From assembly GCA_023703675.1 (NCBI GenBank), contig CP097974.1, positions 787,288 to 851,287 on the forward strand: a stretch of 64,000 bases of DNA. The letters run 5' to 3'. The stretch is from SAR86 cluster bacterium (GTDB taxonomy: Bacteria > Pseudomonadota > Gammaproteobacteria > Magnimaribacterales > AG-339-G14). The notes beneath the pieces are model-generated. The model worked only from the letters and a program-made list of their open reading frames with translations. It did no database searches and was not told the origin of the DNA. Shown here piece after piece: positions 56,138-64,000 of the stretch (position 1 is the first letter of the stretch; each line of letters starts with the position of its first letter). The position numbers were made by a program, and so were the translations under genes.

Positions 56138-56958
56138 TTGCTTAAGATTGAGACTCTCATTAAATTGTTGCTATCTTTTAACTGTTCAAAGTTTTTATAT
56201 CCAATTTTTTTTGCCAAAGTCAGAATTTTTTTTGATTGTTCGTAAGAGTGTTCTATTAGTAGCTTCCCTTTTGGATTAAGGAATCTAATACTTTTAGAAA
56301 TAATAGTATCTAAATCTTTAAATCCTCTTTCATCTGAAAACAAAGCAATCGACGGCTCAAACCATATTCCGTCAGCATCCTTATCTAATGATCTCCTATC
56401 TACATAAGGAGGATTAGAGACTATAAAATCCATTTTTGGAAAAAGCCATTTCTGATTCCAGTCGTGATGTAAAAAAATTACATTATCTACATCTAAGCTT
56501 TTAGCATTTTTATTGGCTATCATTAATGCGCTTATAGACTTCTCAGTACCGAGCACATTTAGTTTCTTATTTTCTTTTGCTACAGATAATGAAATAACGC
56601 CTGAGCCTATTCCTAACTCTAATAAATCTTTATTATCTAGATCTTGTTCCAATAATTTTTCTACCAGCATTTCTGTTTCCGGTCTTGGGACAAGTACCGA
56701 TTCATCTACAAAAAAATCATTTTTCCAAAATCCTTTTCTACCAACTAAATAAGCTAAAGGCTTTTTTTTCTTTCTTTCTTGGACAAGATCAAAAAAAAGT
56801 TTACTTTCTTTGATGTTAATTTTTTCATCTCCATGAGTGAAGAGATAGCTTCCATCAACACCTTTTACAAATTCTAATAAAAGTCTTGCATCTAGGGAGT
56901 CAATATTTGTGCTTGCCTTTGAGAGAGCATCCTCGATGTTAATTGTTTGTTGTTTCAT
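56134..56958 (-). CDS. prmC: Release-factor glutamine methyltransferase PrmC
   Basis: A 274-residue SAM enzyme that methylates the GGQ glutamine of release factors. It has the SAM loop LELGIGSGVISLS and the catalytic NPPYVDRRS. The start overlaps prfA by 20 bases, coupling it to its substrate's gene. Confidence 0.97.
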   Translation of the reverse strand: MKQQTINIEDALSKASTNIDSLDARLLLEFVKGVDGSYLFTHGDEKINIKESKLFFDLVQERKKKKPLAYLVGRKGFWKNDFFVDESVLVPRPETEMLVEKLLEQDLDNKDLLELGIGSGVISLSVAKENKKLNVLGTEKSISALMIANKNAKSLDVDNVIFLHHDWNQKWLFPKMDFIVSNPPYVDRRSLDKDADGIWFEPSIALFSDERGFKDLDTIISKSIRFLNPKGKLLIEHSYEQSKKILTLAKKIGYKNFEQLKDSNNLMRVSILSK

Positions 56959-58036
56959 CTTCTAAATTAAGCAACATTCTTGATTGATTTTCCTCTAAAA
57001 GAGTTTTAAAAATATCTTCCATATCTCCATCTAAAAAAGCTTCAAGGTTATGGCTAGTAAAATCAATTCTATGATCTGTAACTCTGTTTTGGGGAAAATT
57101 ATAAGTCCTAATTTTCTCAGATCTGTCGCCGCTGCCTACCATATTTTTCCTCTTATTTTCTAACTCAGAATTTTGTTCGTCTAAAGCTCTTTCTGTCAAT
57201 TTAGATTGTAAAAGAATCATCGCTTTTGCTTTATTTTTATGTTGAGATCTTCCATCCTGACATTCGACCACAATCCCTGATGGAATATGAGTAAGACGGA
57301 CTGCCGAATCAGTTTTATTTACATGTTGTCCTCCCGCACCAGAAGCTCTAAAAGTATCAACCCTTATTTCAGACTTGTCTATTTCAACTTCATCTAAACT
57401 TTCAACCACTGGTAAGATCGCTACGGAACAAGCTGAAGTATGGATTCTTCCTTGAGACTCTGTCTCCGGAACCCTTTGAACCCTATGTACACCTGATTCA
57501 AATTGCAGATACCTGTATACATTATTACCTGAAATTTTAGCTACAATTTCTTTAAAACCGCCTTTTTCCGACTCTCTAGAGGAGATAAGTTCTATTTTCC
57601 ATTTTTTTCTTTCTGAGAGTCTTGAAAACATTCTAAATAGATCACCGACAAATATTCCAGCTTCGTCGCCTCCAGTTCCCGCTCTAACTTCTAAAAAAAT
57701 ATCTTTTTCTTCGTCCTCATTTTTTGGGATTAATAATTTCTTTAAATCAAGTTCCAGTGCTTTTAAAGAGTCATTGAATTTAACAAATTCTTCTTTTGCA
57801 AAATCTTTTATTTCAATATCAGAATCATTCATTAAGACCTTGGCTTCCTCAAGTTCATCTTTTATTTTTTTAAACTCAAGATTTTTTTCAACTAATGGTT
57901 TTAAATCAGAATATTCTTTAGTGTAAGCAGCATAAACTTTTTGATCTTTAAGAATTTCAGATGAAGAAATTTCTTTTTCTAGAAATTTAAACCTTTCCTC
58001 GGCAGATTCGAGTCTTTGTATAATAGATTTAAGCAT
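56939..58036 (-). CDS. prfA: Peptide chain release factor 1
   Basis: A 365-residue RF1 terminating at UAA and UAG. The GGQ motif is in RASGAGGQHVNKTDSAVR; the codon-recognition region precedes it. hemA, normally just upstream of prfA, is missing, and lolB starts divergently 29 bases away. Confidence 0.98.
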   Translation of the reverse strand: MLKSIIQRLESAEERFKFLEKEISSSEILKDQKVYAAYTKEYSDLKPLVEKNLEFKKIKDELEEAKVLMNDSDIEIKDFAKEEFVKFNDSLKALELDLKKLLIPKNEDEEKDIFLEVRAGTGGDEAGIFVGDLFRMFSRLSERKKWKIELISSRESEKGGFKEIVAKISGNNVYRYLQFESGVHRVQRVPETESQGRIHTSACSVAILPVVESLDEVEIDKSEIRVDTFRASGAGGQHVNKTDSAVRLTHIPSGIVVECQDGRSQHKNKAKAMILLQSKLTERALDEQNSELENKRKNMVGSGDRSEKIRTYNFPQNRVTDHRIDFTSHNLEAFLDGDMEDIFKTLLEENQSRMLLNLEDETTNN

Positions 58037-58065
58037 TTTATTAAATTCTGACTATTATTATATTC

Positions 58066-58557
58066 ATGAAAATTCTAAAAGAAATGAAGAAACTTAACTT
58101 TGGTTTTTTATTGATAATAAGTATGTTTTTGTTTAGCTGCGTTTCAAATTTTTATTCAGAAATAGGAGACAGGTCTAGTAAAGAAGGAAAATTTTCTATA
58201 TCAATTAATGAAAAAGTTTTTTCTGGATTTTTAAAAATTGAAAAGATCCGTAATGACTTTTACTTGAAAATTAGCTCATTTGATAACCTAAACAGATTTA
58301 AAATTAACTTTTCAGAAGAAAAAATTTATCTAGGGGAAAAAGAGGTTTTACTTTTTACGATTAACAACAATTCAAATCTTAAAAAACTTAATTTTTTCAA
58401 ATTATTAAATTGGGCTTTTGAACTATGTGGCAATGCAGAATGTCTTAAGGTAAAAGAAGAAAATTTTTTTTTCATAAAAACTCAAAGAGCTAAATCTACT
58501 TTAATTGAAGCAAGTGATTTAGAAGAAACCTTTTCTTTAAAAATATTTATAGAATGA
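58066..58557 (+). CDS. lolB: LolB-like outer-membrane lipoprotein
   Basis: A 163-residue lipoprotein with a type II signal peptide ending FLFSC (Cys about 25) and a beta-rich mature part including GKFSISINEKVFSGFLKIEK, which suits the LolB half-barrel. LolB receives lipoproteins from LolA and inserts them in the outer membrane. Identification leans on position between prfA and ispE, the usual lolB site; sequence similarity alone is weak. It overlaps ispE by 4 bases. Confidence 0.78.
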   Translation: MKILKEMKKLNFGFLLIISMFLFSCVSNFYSEIGDRSSKEGKFSISINEKVFSGFLKIEKIRNDFYLKISSFDNLNRFKINFSEEKIYLGEKEVLLFTINNNSNLKKLNFFKLLNWAFELCGNAECLKVKEENFFFIKTQRAKSTLIEASDLEETFSLKIFIE

Positions 58558-59372
58558 TTTACGAAATATCTTCCCCAGCAAAAATCAATTTGGGTCTTAA
58601 AGTTCTTAACAAAAGAACGGACGGATTTCACAATATAGAAACAACATTTCAATTTTTAGACTGGGGAGACGATATCATCATTGAAACAGAAGTGAATAAA
58701 AATCAAATAGTTTGTCCAGGTGTAGAAGAAAATGAAAATATTGTAAGCAAATTGATAAATTTATTAAAAAATACACTTGATTTTAAAGAAAACTTAAAAG
58801 TAATTATTAACAAAAGAATTCCACTTAAATCCGGCCTGGGAGGAGGAAGCTCAAATGCAGCATCAGTTTTAGTAGCTATTAATAAAATCTTCAATCTTGA
58901 TCTTTCCAAAAAAAAATTAATTGACTTGGCTTTGATTCTTGGTTCTGACGTACCTATTTTCGTTCATGGAAGATCTTCAATTGCTACTGGGAGAGGAGAA
59001 ATATTTAAAAAAGTTTCTTTGATTGAAAAACCAGTGCTCGTAATTATTCCAAATTCAAAGGTTTCAACAAAACTTGCTTTCGAGAATTTTGAAAATATCG
59101 AGACTATAAAGTATTCAAATAAAAAAAATTTTAATTCTTTCGAAAACTGGATTAGGAAAAATATTTCTGAAATTGATAAAATTTTTAACTTTATTGAAAA
59201 TTATAATGATGCCCATCTTTCAGGCACAGGATCTGCTATTTATTCAATGTTTAATAATTTTGAAGAAGCCCAAAAAATAATAGATAATGCACCCTCAAAT
59301 ATGAATTGTTTTTTGACTACTACATTGAATAATTCACCAATAGAAGATGAGATTAAGAATTATGGGGTGTAG
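58554..59372 (+). CDS. ispE: 4-diphosphocytidyl-2-C-methyl-D-erythritol kinase
   Basis: A 272-residue GHMP kinase of the MEP isoprenoid pathway. It has SSPAKINLGLKVLNKRTDGFHNI at the start, the ATP loop PLKSGLGGGSSNAA, and LSGTGSAIYS near the end. Its last codons and TAG stop (59370-59372) lie inside the 5' end of tRNA-Gln, an overlap of 10 bases. Confidence 0.97.
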   Translation: MIYEISSPAKINLGLKVLNKRTDGFHNIETTFQFLDWGDDIIIETEVNKNQIVCPGVEENENIVSKLINLLKNTLDFKENLKVIINKRIPLKSGLGGGSSNAASVLVAINKIFNLDLSKKKLIDLALILGSDVPIFVHGRSSIATGRGEIFKKVSLIEKPVLVIIPNSKVSTKLAFENFENIETIKYSNKKNFNSFENWIRKNISEIDKIFNFIENYNDAHLSGTGSAIYSMFNNFEEAQKIIDNAPSNMNCFLTTTLNNSPIEDEIKNYGV

Positions 59373-59437
59373 CCAAGCGGTAAGGCAGCGGCTTTTGATG
59401 CCGCCATGCGATGGTTCGAATCCATCCACCCCAGCCA
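59363..59437 (+). tRNA. tRNA-Gln (anticodon TTG)
   Basis: A 75-base tRNA with encoded CCA. The acceptor TGGGGTG pairs with CACCCCA, the D arm is AGCCAAGCGGTAAGGC, the anticodon stem-loop GCGGCTTTTGATGCCGC, and the T loop GTTCGAATC. It closely resembles E. coli tRNA-Gln(UUG). Location between ispE and prs is the standard gammaproteobacterial site. The first 10 bases double as the end of ispE. Confidence 0.97.
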
Positions 59438-59453
59438 AAAAAAATTTTAAGAA

Positions 59454-60410
59454 ATGACAGAACAAAACAATAATCTTGTCCTATTTTCTGGATCTTCAAA
59501 CCCAAATTTAGCCCGAAGAGTTGCTAAGGAATTAGGAAAAAACCTAGGAGATGCCTTTGTTGGTAGATTTAGCGATCAAGAGCTTAATGTCAGAATCGAT
59601 GAGCATGTCCGTGGTATGGATGTATTTATATTGCAATCTACCTGTTTTCCCGCAAATGAGAACTTAATGGAACTTTTGATAATGATTGATGCTCTCAGAA
59701 GATCCTCAGCCTCTAGAATAACAGCTGTCATTCCTTATTTTGGTTACGCAAGACAAGACAGAAGAGTTAGGTCTGAAAGAGTTCCCATAAGCGCAAAGTT
59801 AGTTGCAGAGATGCTTCAAAATGCAGGGGCAGATAGGATATTAACAATTGAACTTCACTCTGATCAAATTCAAGGTTTTTTCAACGTCCCTGTGGATAAT
59901 ATCTATGGAACTAATGTTACTTTTGAACATATAGATAAGGCGGATTATGAAAATCTTATAATTGTCTCGCCAGATGTAGGGGGAGTAGTTAGAGCGAGAG
60001 CATTAGCAAAACTTCTAAATGATGCTGAACTAGCTATCATCGATAAAAGAAGAGAAAAAGATAATCAATCACAGGTTATGAACGTAATAGGAGATGTTGC
60101 CAAAAAAACTTGTGTACTTGTTGATGACATTGTAGACACAGCTGGAACAATTTGTAATGCAGCTGAAGCATTAAAAAATGCTGGAGCAAATAAAGTAATA
60201 TCTTACGCAACACATCCAGTTCTATCTGGTCCTGCATTAGAAAGAATAGAAAAATCAGGGCTAGACGAAATCATAGTTACTGATACAATCCCGCTTTCAG
60301 AAGAAGCATCTAAATTAAACAAAATTAAGATAATTTCTTTGGAAAAAACAATTGCAGAAGCGATTAATAGAGTAAATAAGGAAGAGTCGGTAAGTGCAAT
60401 GTTTCTTTAG
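59454..60410 (+). CDS. prs: Ribose-phosphate pyrophosphokinase
   Basis: A 318-residue enzyme making PRPP for nucleotide, histidine and NAD synthesis. It has the flexible ATP loop region YARQDRR and the PRPP site [12 protein letters not shown]. It follows tRNA-Gln by 16 bases and precedes rplY by 8. Confidence 0.98.
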   Translation: MTEQNNNLVLFSGSSNPNLARRVAKELGKNLGDAFVGRFSDQELNVRIDEHVRGMDVFILQSTCFPANENLMELLIMIDALRRSSASRITAVIPYFGYARQDRRVRSERVPISAKLVAEMLQNAGADRILTIELHSDQIQGFFNVPVDNIYGTNVTFEHIDKADYENLIIVSPDVGGVVRARALAKLLNDAELAIIDKRREKDNQSQVMNVIGDVAKKTCVLVDDIVDTAGTICNAAEALKNAGANKVISYATHPVLSGPALERIEKSGLDEIIVTDTIPLSEEASKLNKIKIISLEKTIAEAINRVNKEESVSAMFL

Positions 60411-60418
60411 GTTAGGTT

Positions 60419-61117
60419 ATGAGTGATCAAACAGTTTTAAAATTCGAATATATTGCAGAAGAAAATAACTTATCTGCAAAAAGTTTAAGAAATATTGGTA
60501 ATGTGCCAGGAATTGTTTATGGGTCTGGAGAAGAAACAAAAAAAATTTCCCTTTTAGCAAAGGACCTTAGAAAAGCCTTAGAACTTCCAAGTATTTTTTC
60601 TCAAGTAATTTTACTTGAAGAAGGAGAAACATCTCATAAAGTCATTCTCAAGGCTGTACAAACTAACCCAGCTAATGACAACCCTATTCATGTTGATTTT
60701 ATGAAAGTTTCTTCACAGACTATGATAACAATGCAAGTCCCCTTGAAGTTTATTAATGAAGAATCTTGTATTGGTGTGAAAAATCAAGGTGGAATGATTT
60801 CAAAAAATAGAAATGAAATAGAATTGACTTGTATGGCTGAAGTTCTTCCAGAATTTATAGAGGTTGACATTGCGCAACTCGAATTAGGTAATTCTATTAT
60901 GCAAACTGGACTTATTCTTCCTGAGGGAGTGGAACTTTCTAATGCTTTAAGTTCTGGTCAAGATCAACCGGTTGTCTCTTGTAGTACTACTCGAGCTACA
61001 TTGGATATCGATGAATCCGATGCTGAGCTATCTGAGGGAGTAGAAGGTGTAGAGGGAGAATCTCAAGAAGGCGATACTGAGGCGCCGGTAGATACCGAAG
61101 AAGAAAATAATTCTTAA
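60419..61117 (+). CDS. rplY: 50S ribosomal protein L25 (general stress protein Ctc form)
   Basis: A 232-residue bL25 of the long TL5/Ctc type: an N-terminal 5S-rRNA-binding domain (RNIGNVPGIVYGSG) and a C-terminal beta domain, then a very acidic tail of about 35 residues rich in Glu, Asp and Gly. E. coli L25 has only the first domain. It overlaps pth as TAATG. Confidence 0.96.
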   Translation: MSDQTVLKFEYIAEENNLSAKSLRNIGNVPGIVYGSGEETKKISLLAKDLRKALELPSIFSQVILLEEGETSHKVILKAVQTNPANDNPIHVDFMKVSSQTMITMQVPLKFINEESCIGVKNQGGMISKNRNEIELTCMAEVLPEFIEVDIAQLELGNSIMQTGLILPEGVELSNALSSGQDQPVVSCSTTRATLDIDESDAELSEGVEGVEGESQEGDTEAPVDTEEENNS

Positions 61118-61692
61118 TGGAAAAATTTTTAATTGCTGGCCTGGGAAATCCAGGAGCCAGGTATGCAAAGACAAGACACAATGCCGGAGCAGATTTCGTA
61201 GATGAATTATCAGTTAAGTGGGGATTAAAATTCGAAGAAAAAAAGTCCATAAAATCTTACTTAGCTCGATATGTTTTCAAAAATAAAGATATCTATTTAA
61301 TCAAACCAATTGTTTTTATGAACAATAGTGGTAATTCTCTTAAACCTGCGATAAAAAAATATAACTTAAACTTAGCAAGTGTTTTGATAGTTCACGACGA
61401 TTTGGATCTCCCATCCGGCTCATGCAAATTAAAAAAATCTGGAGGAGATGGAGGTCATAATGGTTTAAAGAGTATCATTGAAAGCCTAAGTGGAGAAAAA
61501 GATTTTTTGAGAATGAGAATAGGAATAAGTCATCCGGGAAAAGCTTCTCTTGTAAATGATTACGTAGTAAAAAAAGGCACCACAGAAGAAATTAACGAGA
61601 GAAAAAAAGCTATAAAAAATGGAATAGAAGTAATCGAAGACATAATATTTGCTGGCTGGGAATTAGCTGCAAACAAGCTACACTCTAAATAA
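61117..61692 (+). CDS. pth: Peptidyl-tRNA hydrolase
   Basis: A 191-residue enzyme that recycles dropped-off peptidyl-tRNA. It has GLGNPGARYAKTRHNAG with the catalytic His, PIVFMNNSG, and HDDLDLPSGSCKLKKSGGDGGHNGLKS. It overlaps ychF by one base (TAATG). Confidence 0.98.
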   Translation: MEKFLIAGLGNPGARYAKTRHNAGADFVDELSVKWGLKFEEKKSIKSYLARYVFKNKDIYLIKPIVFMNNSGNSLKPAIKKYNLNLASVLIVHDDLDLPSGSCKLKKSGGDGGHNGLKSIIESLSGEKDFLRMRIGISHPGKASLVNDYVVKKGTTEEINERKKAIKNGIEVIEDIIFAGWELAANKLHSK

Positions 61693-62777
61693 TGTCTTTG
61701 AAATGTGGAATAGTTGGACTTCCTAACGTTGGTAAATCAACTCTATTTAATGCTCTTACAAATGCGCAAATTCAAGCGGAAAATTATCCTTTCTGTACCA
61801 TTGAACCTAATCAGGGTATTGTTGAAGTGCCTGACAACAGACTAGAAAAGTTAGTAAAAATAGTTAAGCCAAAGAAAGTTATTCCAGCAAGCGTCGAATT
61901 TGTAGACATTGCAGGTTTGGTAGAGGGAGCTTCTAAAGGAGAAGGACTTGGAAATACTTTTTTGTCCCACATAAGAGAAACTCAAACAATTATTCAAGTG
62001 GTAAGGTGTTTTGAGGATAAAAATATATCTCATGTAAATAATAAAGTGGACCCATTAGCCGATGTTGAAATAATTGAAACAGAATTACTTTTAGCTGATT
62101 TAGAAATTCTTGAAAAAGTAAAGATTAATTTTAATAAAAAAAAATCCATTTTAGATAAAAGTTCAAAAGAAAAATTAGAGGTAATTGAAGAAATAATAGA
62201 ATTAATAAAAAAATCTAATAGAAAAAAAATTTCTGAAATCTCTAATGAAAAAAAGAATCTCGTTAAAGAGTATAATTTAATTTGTCTTAAGCCTTTCATA
62301 TACGTCGCAAATATTGATGAAAATAATAGCGAAATCAATATTGAAACTTTGAAAAATAAAGTCTCGAAAGAAGGGTCAGAATTTATAACCTTATCTATAA
62401 AATTAGAATCAGAAATTTCCGAGCTAGATACCGACGAAAAAATAATTTTCCTTAAAGAAATGGGTCTTGAAGAGTCTGCTCTAGAAAGATTAATTAGAAA
62501 ATCATATAACAGCTTAGGCTTAGGTACATTTTTTACTGCTGGAAAAGAAGAAGTAAGAGCATGGGTATTAAAGAAAGGATCTTTGGCTCCTCAAGCAGCA
62601 GGTGTAATTCATTCAGATTTTGAAAGAGGTTTCATAAAAGCAGAAGTGGTGAGCTTTGACGATTATATTTCGTTTAATGGAGAGCAAGGTGCCAAATCTG
62701 CGGGGAAGCTTCGTTCGGAAGGTTCCGACTATGTTGTAAACGAAGGAGATATTATTTTGTTTCGTTTTAACGTTTAA
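61692..62777 (+). CDS. ychF: Redox-responsive ATPase YchF/OLA1
   Basis: A 361-residue Obg-family P-loop protein that prefers ATP. Motifs are GLPNVGKSTLFNAL (G1), DIAGLVEGASKGEGLG (G3) and the C-terminal TGS domain with GSLAPQAAGVIHSDFERGF. It follows pth, as in most gammaproteobacteria. Confidence 0.97.
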   Translation: MSLKCGIVGLPNVGKSTLFNALTNAQIQAENYPFCTIEPNQGIVEVPDNRLEKLVKIVKPKKVIPASVEFVDIAGLVEGASKGEGLGNTFLSHIRETQTIIQVVRCFEDKNISHVNNKVDPLADVEIIETELLLADLEILEKVKINFNKKKSILDKSSKEKLEVIEEIIELIKKSNRKKISEISNEKKNLVKEYNLICLKPFIYVANIDENNSEINIETLKNKVSKEGSEFITLSIKLESEISELDTDEKIIFLKEMGLEESALERLIRKSYNSLGLGTFFTAGKEEVRAWVLKKGSLAPQAAGVIHSDFERGFIKAEVVSFDDYISFNGEQGAKSAGKLRSEGSDYVVNEGDIILFRFNV

Positions 62778-62780
62778 AGC

Positions 62781-62809
62781 TTGACAAAACTTTTTATGAA
62801 AAAGAGAAT
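62781..62809 (+). promoter_or_regulatory. Promoter of tRNA-Met
   Basis: A consensus TTGACA (62781-62786) is followed after 17 bases by GAGAAT (62804-62809), with a C-rich discriminator (CCCCC) before the predicted start near 62816. A GC-rich discriminator is typical of stringently controlled stable-RNA promoters. Confidence 0.7.
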
Positions 62810-62817
62810 CCCCCTTT

Positions 62818-62894
62818 GGCTATGTAGCTCAGCTGGTTAGAGCGCAGCATTCATAATGCTGAGGTCCTGTGTTCAAGTCACAGCATAGCCACCA
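62818..62894 (+). tRNA. tRNA-Met (elongator, anticodon CAT)
   Basis: A 77-base tRNA with encoded CCA: acceptor GGCTATG pairing with CATAGCC, D arm AGCTCAGCTGGTTAGAGC, anticodon stem-loop CAGCATTCATAATGCTG, T loop GTTCAAGTC. It resembles E. coli elongator tRNA-Met; the initiator has an unpaired first acceptor base, which this lacks. It ends 3 bases before the convergent pnp stop. Confidence 0.95.
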
Positions 62895-62897
62895 TTT

Positions 62898-64000
62898 CTA
62901 TTCAGTGCTTTCTTGACCATTGTTAACGGCTTTCATGCTCAATTTTATTTTTCCACGATCATCGATTCCAATGACCTTTATATCCACCTCTTCACCTTCA
63001 ACTAAATAATCTTTTACATTTTTAACTCTTTCCTCGGCAATTTCTGATATATGAACTAGCCCTTCTTTTCCCTTTTCAAAAGAGACAAAAGCACCAAAAT
63101 CTACAATTTTTACAACTGTTCCTACGCAGACTAACCCAACCTCTGGATCTGAGATCATAGACTCAATAATTTCTAGAGCTTCCTGCCTTGATTCTTTGCT
63201 TCTTCCATAAATACTAATATTACCGTTGTCACTTATATCAATATTTGTTTCTGTTTTCTCAGTAATACTTTTAATTGTGCTTCCTCCTTTACCAATAACT
63301 TCACCAATTTTATTTTTAGGTATAGAAGTCTTTATTGCCTGAGGAGCTAAGTCTGAAAGTTCAGGTCTTGATTCGCCCAAAACTTTCGCCATTTCGCCAA
63401 GTATGTGAGACCTAGCTGTATTTGCTTTATTTAAAGCATCTTGAAGAATTTTCTCATTAATACCCGCAATTTTTATATCCATTTGAAGAGCAGTTACCCC
63501 ATCTGCTGTTCCAGCAACCTTGAAATCCATATCACCCAGATGATCTTCGTCTCCAAGAATATCAGTTATAACACAGTAATCATCCTCACTTTTCACTAAA
63601 CCCATTGCTACTCCTGCAACAGCTTTTTTAAGAGGAATGCCAGCATCCATCATAGCTAAACTTGAAGAACAAACAGTAGCCATAGAACTTGAACCATTAG
63701 ATTCTGTAATTTCTGAAACCACTCTTATTGCATATTCAAATTCCTCAGGATCAGGTAACACAGCCTCCAAAGCTCTTCTGGCTAATTTACCATGCCCAAT
63801 CTCTCTTCTTTTAGGACTACCAATCATTCCGGCTTCACCAACTGAATAAGGAGGAAAATTGTAATGCAACATAAAGGCATCTTTGGAGTCACCTTGAAGC
63901 GTATCAAGTAACTGAGAAAGTTTTAGTGAATCAATTGTCGCGACTCCAATTGATTGAGTTTCGCCTCTTGTGAACAATGCGGATCCATGCGCTTGCTTTA
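62898..64000 (-). CDS. pnp: Polynucleotide phosphorylase, N-terminal part outside the window
   Basis: The C-terminal ~367 residues of PNPase, a phosphorolytic 3'-5' exoribonuclease of the degradosome; the frame stays open to the right edge ([13 protein letters not shown]). The second RNase PH core is followed by a KH domain ([17 protein letters not shown]) and an S1 domain ([15 protein letters not shown]). The protein ends about 12 residues after the S1 domain, so it lacks the acidic extension that follows S1 in longer homologues. rpsO, normally upstream, would be beyond the window. Confidence 0.97.
   Translation of the reverse strand, partial: KQAHGSALFTRGETQSIGVATIDSLKLSQLLDTLQGDSKDAFMLHYNFPPYSVGEAGMIGSPKRREIGHGKLARRALEAVLPDPEEFEYAIRVVSEITESNGSSSMATVCSSSLAMMDAGIPLKKAVAGVAMGLVKSEDDYCVITDILGDEDHLGDMDFKVAGTADGVTALQMDIKIAGINEKILQDALNKANTARSHILGEMAKVLGESRPELSDLAPQAIKTSIPKNKIGEVIGKGGSTIKSITEKTETNIDISDNGNISIYGRSKESRQEALEIIESMISDPEVGLVCVGTVVKIVDFGAFVSFEKGKEGLVHISEIAEERVKNVKDYLVEGEEVDIKVIGIDDRGKIKLSMKAVNNGQESTE

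Overview
The window is a dense, AT-rich stretch of chromosome from a free-living gammaproteobacterium with a very streamlined genome. The gene neighbourhoods are gammaproteobacterial and often Pseudomonas-like: cinA-recA, pyrG-kdsA-eno-ftsB-ispD-ispF-surE-pcm, murA-hisG-hisD-degS, rplM-rpsI-petABC-sspA, lptB-(rpoN)-mgtE, mreBCD divergent from gatCAB, and prfA-prmC-moeB divergent from lolB-ispE-tRNA-Gln-prs-rplY-pth-ychF. Low G+C, near-absent spacers, shortened proteins and a membrane desaturase suggest a marine SAR86-like lineage; that placement is inference. I see no phage, insertion sequence, CRISPR array, toxin-antitoxin pair or secondary-metabolite cluster.

Layout. 1-6 kb: aspS (3' part outside the window), fmdB, proS, recA (with an SOS box), cinA, fdxA, a hotdog thioesterase and a fatty-acid desaturase. 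6-13 kb: pcm, surE, ispF, ispD, ftsB, eno, kdsA, pyrG and a diiron protein, all on the minus strand. 14-33 kb: one long minus-strand run from rsmI and rnpB through the division and cell-wall (dcw) cluster (mraZ, rsmH, ftsL, ftsA, ftsZ, ftsI, murE, murF, mraY, murD, ftsW, murG, murC, ddl) and on into rpsF-rpsR-rplI-dnaB-alr. 34-43 kb: lpoA, sspA, cytochrome bc1 (petABC), rpsI, rplM, degS, hisD, hisG, murA and mlaC. 43-53 kb: kdsD, lptC, lptB, an RpoN-box remnant, mgtE, mreDCB and gatCAB. 53-64 kb: a MaoC protein, an acyl-CoA ligase, moeB, prmC, prfA, lolB, ispE, tRNA-Gln, prs, rplY, pth, ychF, tRNA-Met and pnp (5' part outside the window).

The genes are mainly housekeeping: peptidoglycan synthesis and division, Kdo/LPS supply and transport, isoprenoid synthesis, translation and respiration. 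The unusual content is in how familiar operons have been cut down or rearranged. The rpoN locus is reduced to a 78-residue open frame that is essentially the sigma-54 DNA-binding (RpoN box) domain. The expected nlpD-rpoS site after pcm holds other genes. DegS ends exactly before its PDZ domain. ProRS has lost both its editing insertion and its first ~25 residues. LpoA keeps only its C-terminal module. ftsA-ftsZ sit between ftsL and ftsI and ftsQ is missing. lptA, kdsC, hemA, truD, priB, recX and mlaFEDB are absent from their usual neighbourhoods. rsmI has no canonical start codon and probably begins with AUU. Convergent genes repeatedly share or overlap stop codons. I did not find a clearly new multi-gene system; the RpoN-box protein and the altered dcw cluster are the best leads.
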